NCBI GenBank assembly: GCA_007922305.1
Contig: ML677358.1
Coordinates: forward strand, 14,228,131-14,292,130
Reading direction: 5' to 3'
DNA length: 64,000 nt
From: Dermatemys mawii
Lineage: Eukaryota > Chordata > Testudines > Dermatemydidae
The notes below the pieces were generated by a model that saw only the letters and a program-made list of their open reading frames with translations, made no database searches and had not been told where the DNA came from. The translations under genes and the position numbers were made by a program. Below, piece by piece: positions 54,210 through 64,000 of this stretch; position 1 is the stretch's first letter; each line of letters begins with the position of its first letter.

Positions 54210-54430
54210 AAAAGGAGGCGTCAGAGTGCAGCTTTATTGCCCCGGCCACCCGCCATTGGGCGAGGGCGAGGGCATCCAGGAGTGGATTGGGTCGAGGAGA
54301 AAGAGCCCGCGAGCTGATTGGCTAACAGCAAGGGAACTAAGTAACGGGGCGAGCGCTGATTGGCTGGGGGAGTTGGCGGTTAGGGCAGGAAAGGAGGGAG
54401 TTGGACCGATTGGCTGGCTAGCTGGGGTGT
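54210..54430. promoter_or_regulatory. CpG-rich block with five inverted CCAAT boxes (possible NF-Y promoter)
   Basis: ATTGG occurs at 54,255, 54,286, 54,317, 54,359 and 54,409. The first three are exactly 31 bases apart. The last three read GATTGGCT, twice as CTGATTGGCT, the perfect reverse of the NF-Y consensus AGCCAATCAG. The surroundings are rich in CpG (gggcgagggcgag, cccgcgag, acggggcgagcg). No gene is known here between SLC6A7 and CAMK2A. The promoter reading is an inference. Confidence 0.45.
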
Positions 54431-56039
54431 GTTTGCTGGTAGAACCAGTGCAGCGAGTTCAGGGAAGGCTGCGGGGGGCGGGGGGAGCGCAGGGGAGGCT
54501 GTGGGTCACGCCATGGGAGCTGCCTGGCCGATCAGTGACAATATACTGGTGAGGTGGCTTGGCAAGTGACCCCACGTCACCTCCCTCTTGCCAGCAGGGA
54601 CAGGCTCTCACAGCTCATTCCCACCCAAGCCAGGCCGGGCCCATTGCCCTACCCCGCCTCTGACAGCCCTGCTAGGGACAGGGGGGGTTCTTCAGCGATG
54701 GGTCTGTGCCTACCTGCACGTCTCCGCCTCCAGAGGAGGCCTGCCACAAAAACAGGGGGAAGACCAGGTTCGGGTGAATTGTGGGGAGCTGCCTAGGCTG
54801 AGGCTGGGGTGGGCGAGTTGGCAGGAGCTGAGGAAAAGTCTTGCTGCGGGCTGACTTCCGCTGCTGGCGTGATTTGATTCCCATGGGAACAGGGTGGAGC
54901 TGCCCCGACTTGAGCAAACACTTCCCCCTTGCATGGGAAGAGGCTATAAAATGTTTACCCAGAGCTAGCCTCACCTGTCAATTAAATATATGACACCGAC
55001 TGTTCCTCTGGGGACGGAGGGGAGAAAGCAAATGCTAACATGCCAACAGTCCGCCCCGTGGCTCGCACCCTCTTGTCATTTATAGCTCCCATTGCCCCAG
55101 GCTTCGGTGGGACCCACACGTGGCTACCTGCACACCATTAACACGGGGAGCTGGAATCCCAATTCGAGACCGGGGGTCAAATTTGCATAGACAGCTTTGA
55201 ACATGTCAGCCCCCAAATCCACCTGACTGCAGCACCTCTGAAAACCAGGCCCCCAAATGTCTCCAGTTGGGCACCCAGAACTAGAGGCACCAAATTAAAG
55301 GCCACTTTGGAACATTCTGCCCCTCAGTGTCTCAGGAATAGAAGCCAGCTCTCTGTGTCCTGATGCCAGGTCTCTGCTTTAGCACAAGATCATCCTTCCC
55401 GCCTAACATACACCTTCCCCCACAAACAGGCCAGCACTCTCTCACTGGTCACCTTTCAGCAGGGAGGTCCCCTTCCCTGTGGGGCAACTCACCAAGGACG
55501 TCCTAGCTCCAAGTCTCACAGACAGGTCCTCCCTTATCTCTGCTTGGCTACTGGTTACGAAAGGAGGCAGCCATCAGGAACTGGAGATGAATGAGACGGA
55601 GCAGGGAAAGGAGCTCTGGCAGGTATAAACAGCTGGGTAGAGTGGAGGATACGAGCCCAAAACAAGTAACTTGTGGTTGTCCAACGGGAGATGCTTTAAA
55701 GGGATTTGAGTTTCAGGAAGTGCTGAGCACATGGAAAGTGGCTGAAGTTGACACCCAAAATCATGGGTCCGTACTGAAAAGCTTGCTCAGTATCTTTGCA
55801 GTCTCTTATGGGAAAGCTTCTCTAGCTGAATTTGCATGGGGAGAGGGGGAAGTTAGTTGTGCATTGGAGACTTGGTGGTGAGAACAAGCTGCTGAAGTTA
55901 AGTTCTGTATTTCGCACAGCTGTGAATTTGCAACACTGAGGTCTGAGTTTAAAAATTGCACCTGCTGCAGCCCAAATGTGCAACTTTTTTCAGGTGCAGT
56001 GAACTGTAGGTGACAACAGCAGTGTGATGCTCACAAACT

Positions 56040-56206
56040 ATCTGGAATGGGTTCCCTAGGGAGGTGGTGGAATCTCCTTCCTTAGAGGTTTTTAAGCTCA
56101 GGCTTGACAAAGCCCAGGCTGGGATGATTTAGTTGGGGATTTGTCCTGCTTTGTTGGACTAGAGCCTCCTGAGGTCCCTTCCAACCCTGATATTCTATGA
56201 TTCTAT
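56040..56206 (+). mobile_element. CR1 LINE 3' end
   Basis: Forward copy: 'ctggaatgggttccctaggg' (encoding the end of ORF2), 'ggtttttaagctcaggcttg' and 'gaggtcccttccaaccctga', with the terminal tattctatgattctatg. Confidence 0.85.
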
Positions 56207-58052
56207 GTGCTTGCCTCTGGAGTTCACTTAGTTAGTTCGACATCTGACTACTTCTGTTTGCAACCATGTTTCGTGGCATGAGCAGAAATACAGCCATTAT
56301 TGGTGGGAGTAAAACTGACCCTGGAATAGCAGAGGTGGAGAACAATCCAGGGTAATAAGACTCTTCAATGAGCCTGCAAGTTTGTTTTTACTTGTCAATA
56401 ATGAAAGAAGCTGAGCTGGTTATTGTTGCCAGGCAGAAGACGTATCGGGGCCCAGCACACCAGAATTACAGACCAGGTGGAGAGCATTGCACTGGGCTTT
56501 GCTCTTTATTTCTAGCAGCCAGCATCAGGCCTGAGTTCCCAGGGAACTGGCTTATTCACATTTAGTTTTCAAAGTGCAGAACAAGTTGTGATCCAGGTTG
56601 TTGTCCTGATTGAAGTGCAAGAAGAAGAAAGCACTTGACTTGATGGCATTTGAAAAGCAAAGTGGGTGATGATTGCAGCTCTCCTGAGTTGGAGGCTCTA
56701 TTTGCAACAGCTGGTTTGGACTCTCTGGGAGCCCAGGCTTAAATCCTGGCAGGGCAGACACAGCCCTCTGTCCTTGTGGGGCACACACAGTGGGATTGGA
56801 CAGTTAACTGGGAGCATGGGTCTCTCAGATGAGGCCTCTCTTCTGCTCTTTCTGGTTACTAAAAGTCCCTTAGCCATTTCCAAATTTTTACCCCCACTCT
56901 TCCTTTGCAACCCTCTCTGTGCTGCTCAGATACCATGCTATACACCGGAGGTGGCTGCATTTCAGCGATGCCATGTGTTGTTGAGAAAATGCTTTAGGAT
57001 AGTATGATTTCTGATCCCGGCCAGTAACCTCTGCACAGCAGGATTCTGGGGTGGCACTTCTCCCCAGACTGCAAGGCTTCTGGCTCTGTACAGGGGCAGG
57101 ACTGCAAGCACCACAGAGTGGGGACTCACTTTCTCCCCAGGAGCCCTTAACACCCCTATTACAAACAGGCTGGTCCAGAGTCTTGGCAAAGCCAGCCCTG
57201 CTGCTGTCATTCCCCCATGAGACAGGAAATGAGAACCTCTTAGCTAAACATCCTCATGCTCTGGAGAAAGAGGCCAAGCAAAATTAAATCCAAACCAAGC
57301 ATCTGTGGGAGACCAGAGCTTCTGATGGATAACGAAGGTACGTTCACTTTCGATGGCGGAGCTGATGGAGGGAAATCTCGGTGAGATACTGAGCCAAGTC
57401 AGCCCATTTCATAGGGTATCCAAAGGTATCAGCCCTGTCCTGATTAGGTCCTGTCCCAAAAGCCCTTTGAGAAACATTCCCTTGGTTCTCCATCTTCACA
57501 CTCTTTCCCGGTGTGGACTAAGCAGCTGTGCAGCTAGTGGTCTCTCACTGCCCCCTGGCAGACAGACTGTGGTATTGCAAGCACAGACTTTGAGTATCCA
57601 TAATAGGAGGAAGATGACATTGTGTCCCTGCCATCCTCACCGCATGTGGCCTCCTGGTCCCAGGGTTGCTGGGGGTTCAGCAACTTCTCTCTGGCTTGAA
57701 GTGGTTTGCATCATCTGCAGGGTTTACAGTTTGGTTCAATGACTCTCGGCACCCCCGCTGTTGCTCCAATGCCACTGCCTGGCCCTGTCATGTATCCCTT
57801 GCGCCAGTTCAAATCTCCTGACTGGGGGACCTGCAGTCATCCCTGCACAGGGATTTTAAATGCTGTTCCTGCAGCTTTCCCTGGCTGGGACGTTCTGGTC
57901 TAGCACACTGCATCACTGCCCTACTCCCTGCTCTGCGGGATGGATGCAGATCTCGACCACTCGGAGATGCGCACCTGTGCCCTGTGTCTCACCCCTGCCT
58001 AAAGGCAGCATGTGGTGCATATGGAGGAGACCCACCCCCAGGGCAAACTTCA

Positions 58053-58065
58053 CCCCCCCCCCCCC
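58053..58065. repeat. C13 homopolymer
   Basis: An uninterrupted run of 13 C. Confidence 0.95.
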
Positions 58066-60535
58066 AAATGATGGATTGCAAACATGATAGGCTGGAGCCC
58101 AGCAGTCAGACTCTGCTCGACTGCCTTTGGCAGGGCAGTCAAAGGCTGAGGAACTAACACAGAATCTCCCAGCAGCTAAAACGCCCTGTGCAGCACTGGC
58201 CAGCTGGCCACCAGAGCTCAACTTCTTGTTAAAATCTTGAGTAGCAGACAGAAATCCCCTGACCCAGTCTGTGCAGAGACTGCCAGCTCTCATGTGGGCA
58301 CCCAGCCACTAAGGACTGAAGTTCTGCCAGCTCCTAATGACTTCCTGTCACTACTGATCCAGAGCAGATTTGCTCCAATGATCTAGATGGGGGAGGCTCC
58401 TTAGCTTATTCTGGGAATCCTGAGCCATCTCCTCCTCCTAAGGAAGGGGTCAATAAAAACTACCACACCCTCCCACCAAGTGTTTTCTGCATGTGCAGGT
58501 GCAGCTCCAGCAGAGGTGTGGTAGGAGGAGGTAACAGGTAAGATGCAGCCCCAGCTGTAGGCATTCACAGAGGAAGCGGTAGGGGCTGTAGTAAGGATAC
58601 GGCAGCTCCAGCAGGCATAGTTGGGAAGTTCCTTGCTGCTCACTCTAAGGGAAATCAGATGGAGTCCAACATCGAGTGTGTGCATCTGCCCTGCAGCCCA
58701 GAGATAACCCTTGTACCTCTTGGAAGGCTGAAGATGTTTGACAGGGTCTCTTTGAAGGACACAACTTACCACCAGTTTTTAATCTTTAGAGCCCTACTTT
58801 GGGATGCCTTCTTATCAGATCAGGAGCTCGTTACCTTGCTGACTCTGGAAAACACAGTGAAACCTGCCTTAGCCATCCCACCTCCTCTAAGCAACCCCCA
58901 GTCTAAAGGGATCCCTTTAAAGTAGCCCCCAGATTTATCAATACACCCAGCCCATGAAGATCAGCTTCGCAAGGTGACTGATTTTTCTTGGCTTGATAGA
59001 TGGCAGCATAAGACAGAGCTGACTTAAAGGGACACCATCAGCATGAGTGTTGCATGTCCCTCAGAAAATGTTGTACCTGTTAGTTCTGACTAGCACCTAA
59101 GGAGACTGTTGCGGAAACAAATTAGTGGGTGTGTGGGGAGGGAGTATGTGGAAAGTTTCTCTATTCTTCAGCTGATTTACTTTGCATCTAGTCAGTTTCA
59201 ATATTTCTCTCTGTGCTACAGGGATGGGCAAAGCACAAAACCTGAGATGCCGGCACTTACCAGTGGGGAAGGGACCAAAGCCCTGATTCAGCAAAGCGCT
59301 TAAGCACATACATAACTTTAGCTTAAAAGTGATCATTTGCTTCAATGCTTTGCTAAATTGGGCTGTCCCCAAAGAGATCTTTGCCAATATCGACAGTGAG
59401 CAGAAAAACCCTGTCAAACAATTCTATTTTAGGAGGAAATAATCACAGCCAGCTGTGTTCAGAGGGAGGGGACTATATTAAAAACGAATCAATCTCACAT
59501 AAATAAATACGTTGCTCCTCATTCTTTTATAATCCCGCAGAAGAAATAAACAAAAGGGGAGCGAGGCAGGCGTAAGGTTTGGGCCAGGTCCGTCCTTTCC
59601 CTGTTCTCTGACTGTACGGCACCCAGCACGGCGTTTCTCAAATGCAGCCACTGTGGCTGCAGGTGGACCCCAGGGAAAGTAGCGCCCCCTCCCTCTCCCT
59701 GTTGCTCCTGGCTGCATCGCCTTGGTGTGGGTTGCTGTGGCCATGAGCAGGGCTTGGGCCCAGCCCCCAGTTGGAGTCACAATGCCAGAGGAGCAGGCAG
59801 TGGGTGAGTTCCCCACCTTCCCAGAGGTGGTGAGGCTCAGGATTTGGCCTTCAGCGCTGAGGTGGTGGGGCACTAGCTCTGGCCGTGGGGCTTTCGGCTC
59901 CAGCTCCAGCCTCTGGCTGTGCAGTGGGAGGCCCCCAGCTTTGGGCTCTGTGTCTGGACCCTGTTCTCCAGCCCCGGGGCTTCAGGCTCCAGCTCCCTGC
60001 TGCCTCTCCCAGCCACACACCACCTTCTCCCCTGTCCTCCACTGCTTCCCCTGACCCTCCATTCAGCGCTTAATTTACCCCCAGGCTTGCCAGGGTTGAG
60101 TAAGTCTGCTGTGAAAAGTGAACCTTGCATGCTTGTTAATATCACTTTTCACAACAGACTTTCTAGCTAGCAATAAATAAATTACAAGGATCTGGACGTG
60201 TGTCTGTGCACATTTATTTGGTTTACCTAACACTATTATATATTTTAGGGAAAAAGCGTGAGAGCAGTCACCAGCAAGAGTTGGTGGCCGCACTTTGAGG
60301 CCACCAAAAAATTTGTCCTGAGAATCTCTAGCATAATGGGGACTTTGTCCATGAGTGAGACTCCTAAGGGGGTCTGGTAATATAAATAAAAAATAATAAA
60401 GATCCCTTCTCTCTCCCCCTCTAACCTCAACCCCAGTCTCAACCCCTTTGGACTCCATGAAACCAACAGAGTGACTGATCGTCTGAGTCACTGTGAGAGA
60501 AAACATCACTTTCCATGCTCAGAAGTTTGTAGCTA

Positions 60536-60541
60536 TTTATT
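60536..60541 (-). terminator. CAMK2A: Polyadenylation signal, probably CAMK2A
   Basis: TTTATT on the + strand is AAUAAA on the minus strand, in the context caagtgcaataaatagctac. Cleavage would fall at about 60,515-60,525. Confidence 0.65.
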
Positions 60542-60559
60542 GCACTTGAAACACCAAGA

Positions 60560-60565
60560 ATAAAA
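60560..60565 (-). promoter_or_regulatory. CAMK2A: Cytoplasmic polyadenylation element 1 (UUUUAU)
   Basis: ATAAAA on the + strand reads UUUUAU on the minus strand, 18 nucleotides upstream of the AAUAAA. CPEB binds such elements and controls activity-dependent polyadenylation of CaMKII-alpha mRNA at synapses. Confidence 0.55.
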
Positions 60566-60612
60566 CTGACAATTCCCCTCCCCCTGCACCCCAAGTCCCC
60601 CAAAAATATAGC

Positions 60613-60618
60613 ATAAAA
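60613..60618 (-). promoter_or_regulatory. CAMK2A: Cytoplasmic polyadenylation element 2 (UUUUAU)
   Basis: A second UUUUAU on the minus strand, 71 nucleotides upstream of the AAUAAA. Two such elements close to the hexanucleotide are the described layout in mammalian CaMKII-alpha. Confidence 0.55.
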
Positions 60619-60885
60619 TTTGAGCAGTGATCATTCTGTTCACAGCCACAGGTTCAAAAAAACTGTAACAAAGAATCCAACACGGACACGCCGCTTTACA
60701 GATCGGATTCACTTACAAAAGATACCACAAGGCTTAGAGTCCAACCACACTGAGTTACAATCAGGAGAGGACGCACCACACCCTCTCGCTGGGGTTTTCA
60801 TTTGTTACATTAAAAAGCTCCTTATTTTTTTTTATTATTTTGTTTTTTGCAGTTGTGTGAAATAAATATTTCCATAGAGTTTTCA

Positions 60886-60928
60886 TGTATATATATATCT
60901 CTCTCTATATATATATCTCTATATATAT
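60886..60928. repeat. (AT)n/(CT)n compound microsatellite
   Basis: Alternating atatat and ctctct blocks: (AT)5, (CT)4, (AT)5, (CT)2-3, (AT)4. Confidence 0.9.
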
Positions 60929-61285
60929 CATTATATTTTTAAACCACTGTTAACATTTTCCCTGCTTATTCCAAAAATGTTACAAAAGCCCTAAAATTGT
61001 GCAACAGTTAGAAAAAAGTAACAACGATCCAAAAGAAGCAAGTCAAGAAACAACACCCCACTTCCCCTGAACCCCACCCTCCCTCACCGGTGTCACAGTT
61101 ACAAAAAGGGTGGATGGTTCACAGCCATGCGAGAACTGAGAAGGAAGGAAGCTCGGCCAAGGGAGGGGAGCCAGGTGGGTCTACAAGGAAGGACTGTGAC
61201 CACCTGGGTCCCCTACGGCACTCAATGGGAGTGGGGACAGACAGCAGGTCCTTTGTTCCAGGCTCCATCCCTGGCGAGGAAGGTG

Positions 61286-61500
61286 TTTTTGTTACACTTT
61301 ATATTAAGATTCCCTGTCTCAACAGTGTTAAAATATGTTTTAATACATGGTTCATCAACTGTAGAATCAACAGGTAGCTTTTAAGCATCTATAACCTTTT
61401 AAGAGGAAGTGCCTACGATCTTCTATGGCATCTATTGCTCACGTCTGCGGTCATTTGTTAACCCTTTATAAACAGTTTGTAAATATGTGACCACTTATTC
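61286..61500. repeat. AT-rich repeat-like segment
   Basis: 'gttacactttatattaagat' near 61,290 and 'aaccctttataaacagtttg' near 61,460 resemble a widespread vertebrate interspersed repeat rich in 'ttataaa' motifs. I cannot name it with certainty. Confidence 0.3.
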
Positions 61501-63230
61501 TTTGCACTTCACCACTGTTGTTGTGTCTATGAAGGGTTAATTGGGGCTCACACCAAGAATGCTTACCTCCTGGGGATCCTGTCAAATGTCTTCCCCCGAT
61601 CCCTAGCCCGGTGATCTGGGGGTGGATCCAAAGCTACTGGAATGTAGGTGTATACCTCCAAAGAACTTCCGGAAACCCCAGCTGAGCGTGCCCAGGGGAA
61701 TATGCCCCCAACACGGCCATAAACACCAACAGATGTGTGTCTCTGGGCTAGAAACAAGGGTTGATCATGCTCCTGGGATGTCCGCAGTAGCTAATTGCGT
61801 GATCTTCTGCATCCCTGCTGTCCTCAGGGGAAAGCAGAGCCTGGGGCACATGACTACCTCGGGGCTATCTTAGAGAAAACAAGGTCACCATCCCCCACAG
61901 GCACTGTAGTCACAGTGCCCCATTGCGAACACAACATATAGCGTGGCCTCTGTCTTCAAACACCTGATCAATGAGAATTTGCCTCAGCTGGATTGCCACA
62001 GCCCCACAGAAGAGCCATCCTGGAAACGCCAGGATGGGCTGCCAGCCTATGCCAGCTGCTTGCTGACCTGTCCAGCTCCCTAGTAAAGCTACACTAGGTG
62101 ATGGTCATGGTGGGTGTGAGGTCAGGAACTGGTTCTTTGCTTATACTGCACAGAGGGATTGTCTTCTGCTGTAGAAAAGAGAGCCTGAAATGTCCTCTCA
62201 ACAACTTACAGGGTAAGTGACCAGGGAGGTCTCCACAGACCCCAGAGCCTTCACGCACAAGGCACGAGACTCACTGGGCTTTAATGCAGGCCATTTTCCT
62301 TCAGTGACATAGCAAGATGCAAACCTAAGCTGCTCCAAAGACATCGGAAGATGTGATAGCATTAGTGCTGCTTATGGACAGGCAAGTTTATGCTGTGATG
62401 TGATACCATCACTGCATTGCACTTGTGACCGAAATGGATAGGATGCTGCAGTGCTACAGCCTGCAGGACAGGGCTCAGGGGATCGGGTGTTTTCCACCCT
62501 TCAGAGCATAGCTATCCACAGAGGGGAAGCAATGTGGGTGGGAAGGGGTTAAAGCCGCCCATCTCTTTCTAGGCTGAGGGTTGATGCAACCGCAAGGACA
62601 TGAGAGATGATGCTGCAGACAGGCTGGCTCAGAAGGGAATTGCCACCACCCTCTCCTCCAGCCTACAAAGCAGAAACCACAGCAGCAAAGGCGGTCACCG
62701 CAGCTGTTGCTTTTGGTCTCCCATGACAGAGAGGGGAAGTAGGAGGATGACCAAGTGTGGCTTGGCCCCAAGGACTGGGCGACCGGGAGAGACACGGTTC
62801 CCTTTGTTCTGGAAGCCAAAGAAGAGCCAGTCTGCTGTGGCGGAGGGCGCTTTGTTTAGGAGGAATTGGAGAGTTTGGGGAAGACCAATGAATCCACAAG
62901 CCGACCAGGGATAAAGGAATTTTGATACGGCTGTGGAAGGAAGGCTGCAGCTTAGCACTGTGTCGAGGCTTATTCAGGCAAAGCCCTGCGCGGAGACTGG
63001 TGCTTGGTGCCTGGGGCCAAGCTGGGGATGGAGACTCGTGCCCAACGATGATCCATTTGGGGTAGCAAAGCCCTAAAGTGCGGGTGCTAAAAGCAGACGT
63101 GGTGGGCAGGCTGTGAAAGGCTGGAGCACCTCTTCCTTGTCAGGACTCTCCTTTCCTGGAAGACGAAAAAGAGCCAAAGCCCCAGCCTCTGCAGGGAACC
63201 TGCTTCACTTGGAGATGCTCAGGTGGCTCG

Positions 63231-63270
63231 TTATTATTCATTAATTATTAATTATTATTATTATTATTAA
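63231..63270. repeat. (ATT)n microsatellite
   Basis: About 40 bases of interrupted ATT units. Confidence 0.9.
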
Positions 63271-63598
63271 AGTCCTGGGGGTGTTGAATGACATCCAGCC
63301 AGCCCCTGACAGAGGATGAGCCTTCCCCTGAGAAAGAGGGCCGTGGGGAAACAGTCTGAACAGGGACCACTCACTTCGAAGAAGTCAGGCCATAACTGTG
63401 CTGGAAGTGAAGCCAAACTGGGTGTGGAAATGAGTGGAACCGAGTTGGGTGTGCCTAGCAGCGGAGGTGAGTGTTACCATGGCACCCAATCAGCTTCATC
63501 CCTTAAAAGGAGGCTCTCTTAGAGCGAAAGAAGAACATTTCCGCACAAAGGTCACCGTTCTCGGCGCTCCTCTCCATGTTCTCCGGCACCCCCTCCCC

Positions 63599-63712
63599 TG
63601 TGGTGACCAGAGAGCAAGTGTGAAAAATCAGGACACTTTTTTGGGGAGAGAGGATGGGTATAGTTGTGTATATAAAACAAAGCCCCTAATATCAGGAGGT
63701 CTGGTCACCCTA
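63599..63712. mobile_element. hAT-type MITE, GGGTGACCAG family (copy 4)
   Basis: 114 bp with ends tgtGGTGACCAG and CTGGTCACCCTA. The flanks ccctcccc and cctccccg share cctcccc. The interior (aaaatcaggacactt, tataaaacaaagcccctaat) matches copy 3. Confidence 0.75.
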
Positions 63713-64000
63713 CCTCCCCGTCTGTCCAGTCCAGCTGCTCTTTACAGTCAGAACTCACCATGGGTGCAGCTCCACCATCAGTCGCAAAGGTGGAAGCTAT
63801 ATGTGCAGGCTGGACTCAAACTACAGCCTCCACTGGTGGAGTTACAATGGGGGCAGATTACAACGACAGAACTTGATAGCAGCGCCGCAGCCTTAATGGC
63901 TGATCCTGAAATTAAAATCAGGATCTGGGCAGCGCCCTGGGAATGTTCACCGCATCCAAAATACTGCTGATGCCCAGATGGCATGGTGATGACTAGGTGG

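Larger units (their letters stand above)
52101..60515. other. SLC6A7-CAMK2A intergenic region
   Basis: No coding gene recognised. It contains SINE/CORE-like pieces (52,845-52,930 and 53,345-53,456), a CpG-rich block with inverted CCAAT boxes (54,210-54,430), a forward CR1 3' end (56,040-56,206) and a C13 run (58,053-58,065). Everything else is unassigned. Confidence 0.65.
60516..64000 (-). other. CAMK2A: Probable distal 3'UTR of CAMK2A
   Basis: CAMK2A encodes the alpha subunit of Ca2+/calmodulin-dependent protein kinase II, and its mRNA has a long 3'UTR of over 3 kb that is needed for dendritic localisation and translation. The gene is expected here in reverse orientation from conserved synteny. 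On the minus strand this stretch ends with AAUAAA preceded by two UUUUAU elements, as reported for CaMKII-alpha mRNA. No coding sequence is present: the expected C-terminal association domain is not found in any frame, so the stop codon should lie beyond 64,000. A hAT MITE (63,599-63,712) and simple repeats lie inside. Confidence 0.6.

Noticed and set aside
54941..54955. TATA box (ctataaaatg) near 54,945
   Set aside because: An isolated motif with no CpG block or exon signal at the right distance. It is about 530 bp from the CCAAT array, too far to be its TATA box.
60516..64000. Coding exons of CAMK2A
   Set aside because: I searched the minus strand for the association-domain C-terminus (CSGAPAAPLQ-like) and found none. 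Only 3'UTR can be supported.

Overview
The window is vertebrate nuclear DNA with spliced genes, GT-AG introns and a dense load of interspersed repeats. The repeat spectrum points to a sauropsid, most likely a turtle: CR1-LINE 3' ends of several subfamilies on both strands, a tRNA-headed SINE with cryptodiran character, and short non-autonomous hAT elements with GGGTGACCAG termini. The species call is an inference from repeats remembered from turtle genomes. The gene content and order match the conserved vertebrate block CDX1 - SLC6A7 - CAMK2A (human 5q32).

Layout: (1) about 1-12,260, + strand, the 3' part of CDX1. This covers the end of intron 1, exon 2 (7368-7513), exon 3 (8605-8808) and a probable long 3'UTR with a canonical AATAAA at 12,234. 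Exon 1 lies outside the window. (2) about 12,260-22,800, a repeat-rich intergenic stretch with no gene seen. (3) 22,980-47,605, + strand, the complete SLC6A7 gene (brain L-proline transporter PROT). It has 14 coding exons, all phases fit, all splice sites are GT-AG, and they add up to 636 residues, the same length as mammalian PROT. A CpG-rich, TATA-less probable promoter lies just upstream. (4) 47,606 to about 60,500, the SLC6A7 3' region and the spacer to the next gene. It is full of fold-back/MITE elements and holds an unexplained CpG-rich block with five inverted CCAAT boxes. (5) about 60,520-64,000, minus strand, probably the distal 3'UTR of CAMK2A. On that strand there is an AAUAAA preceded by two UUUUAU cytoplasmic polyadenylation elements, the arrangement known for CaMKII-alpha mRNA. 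No CAMK2A coding sequence is visible.

The three genes do not form a pathway. CDX1 is an intestinal and axial-patterning transcription factor. SLC6A7 and CAMK2A are both brain genes arranged tail to tail. I found no CRISPR array, operon or obviously new multi-gene system, as expected for vertebrate DNA. The observations most worth checking are the NF-Y-like CCAAT array at 54.25-54.41 kb, the CPE/polyA arrangement of the presumed CAMK2A 3' end, a Penelope-like element remnant interrupted by a SINE-type insertion with a 13-bp target duplication, the paired direct repeats that flank SLC6A7 exon 6, and a hAT MITE that carries its own minisatellite.
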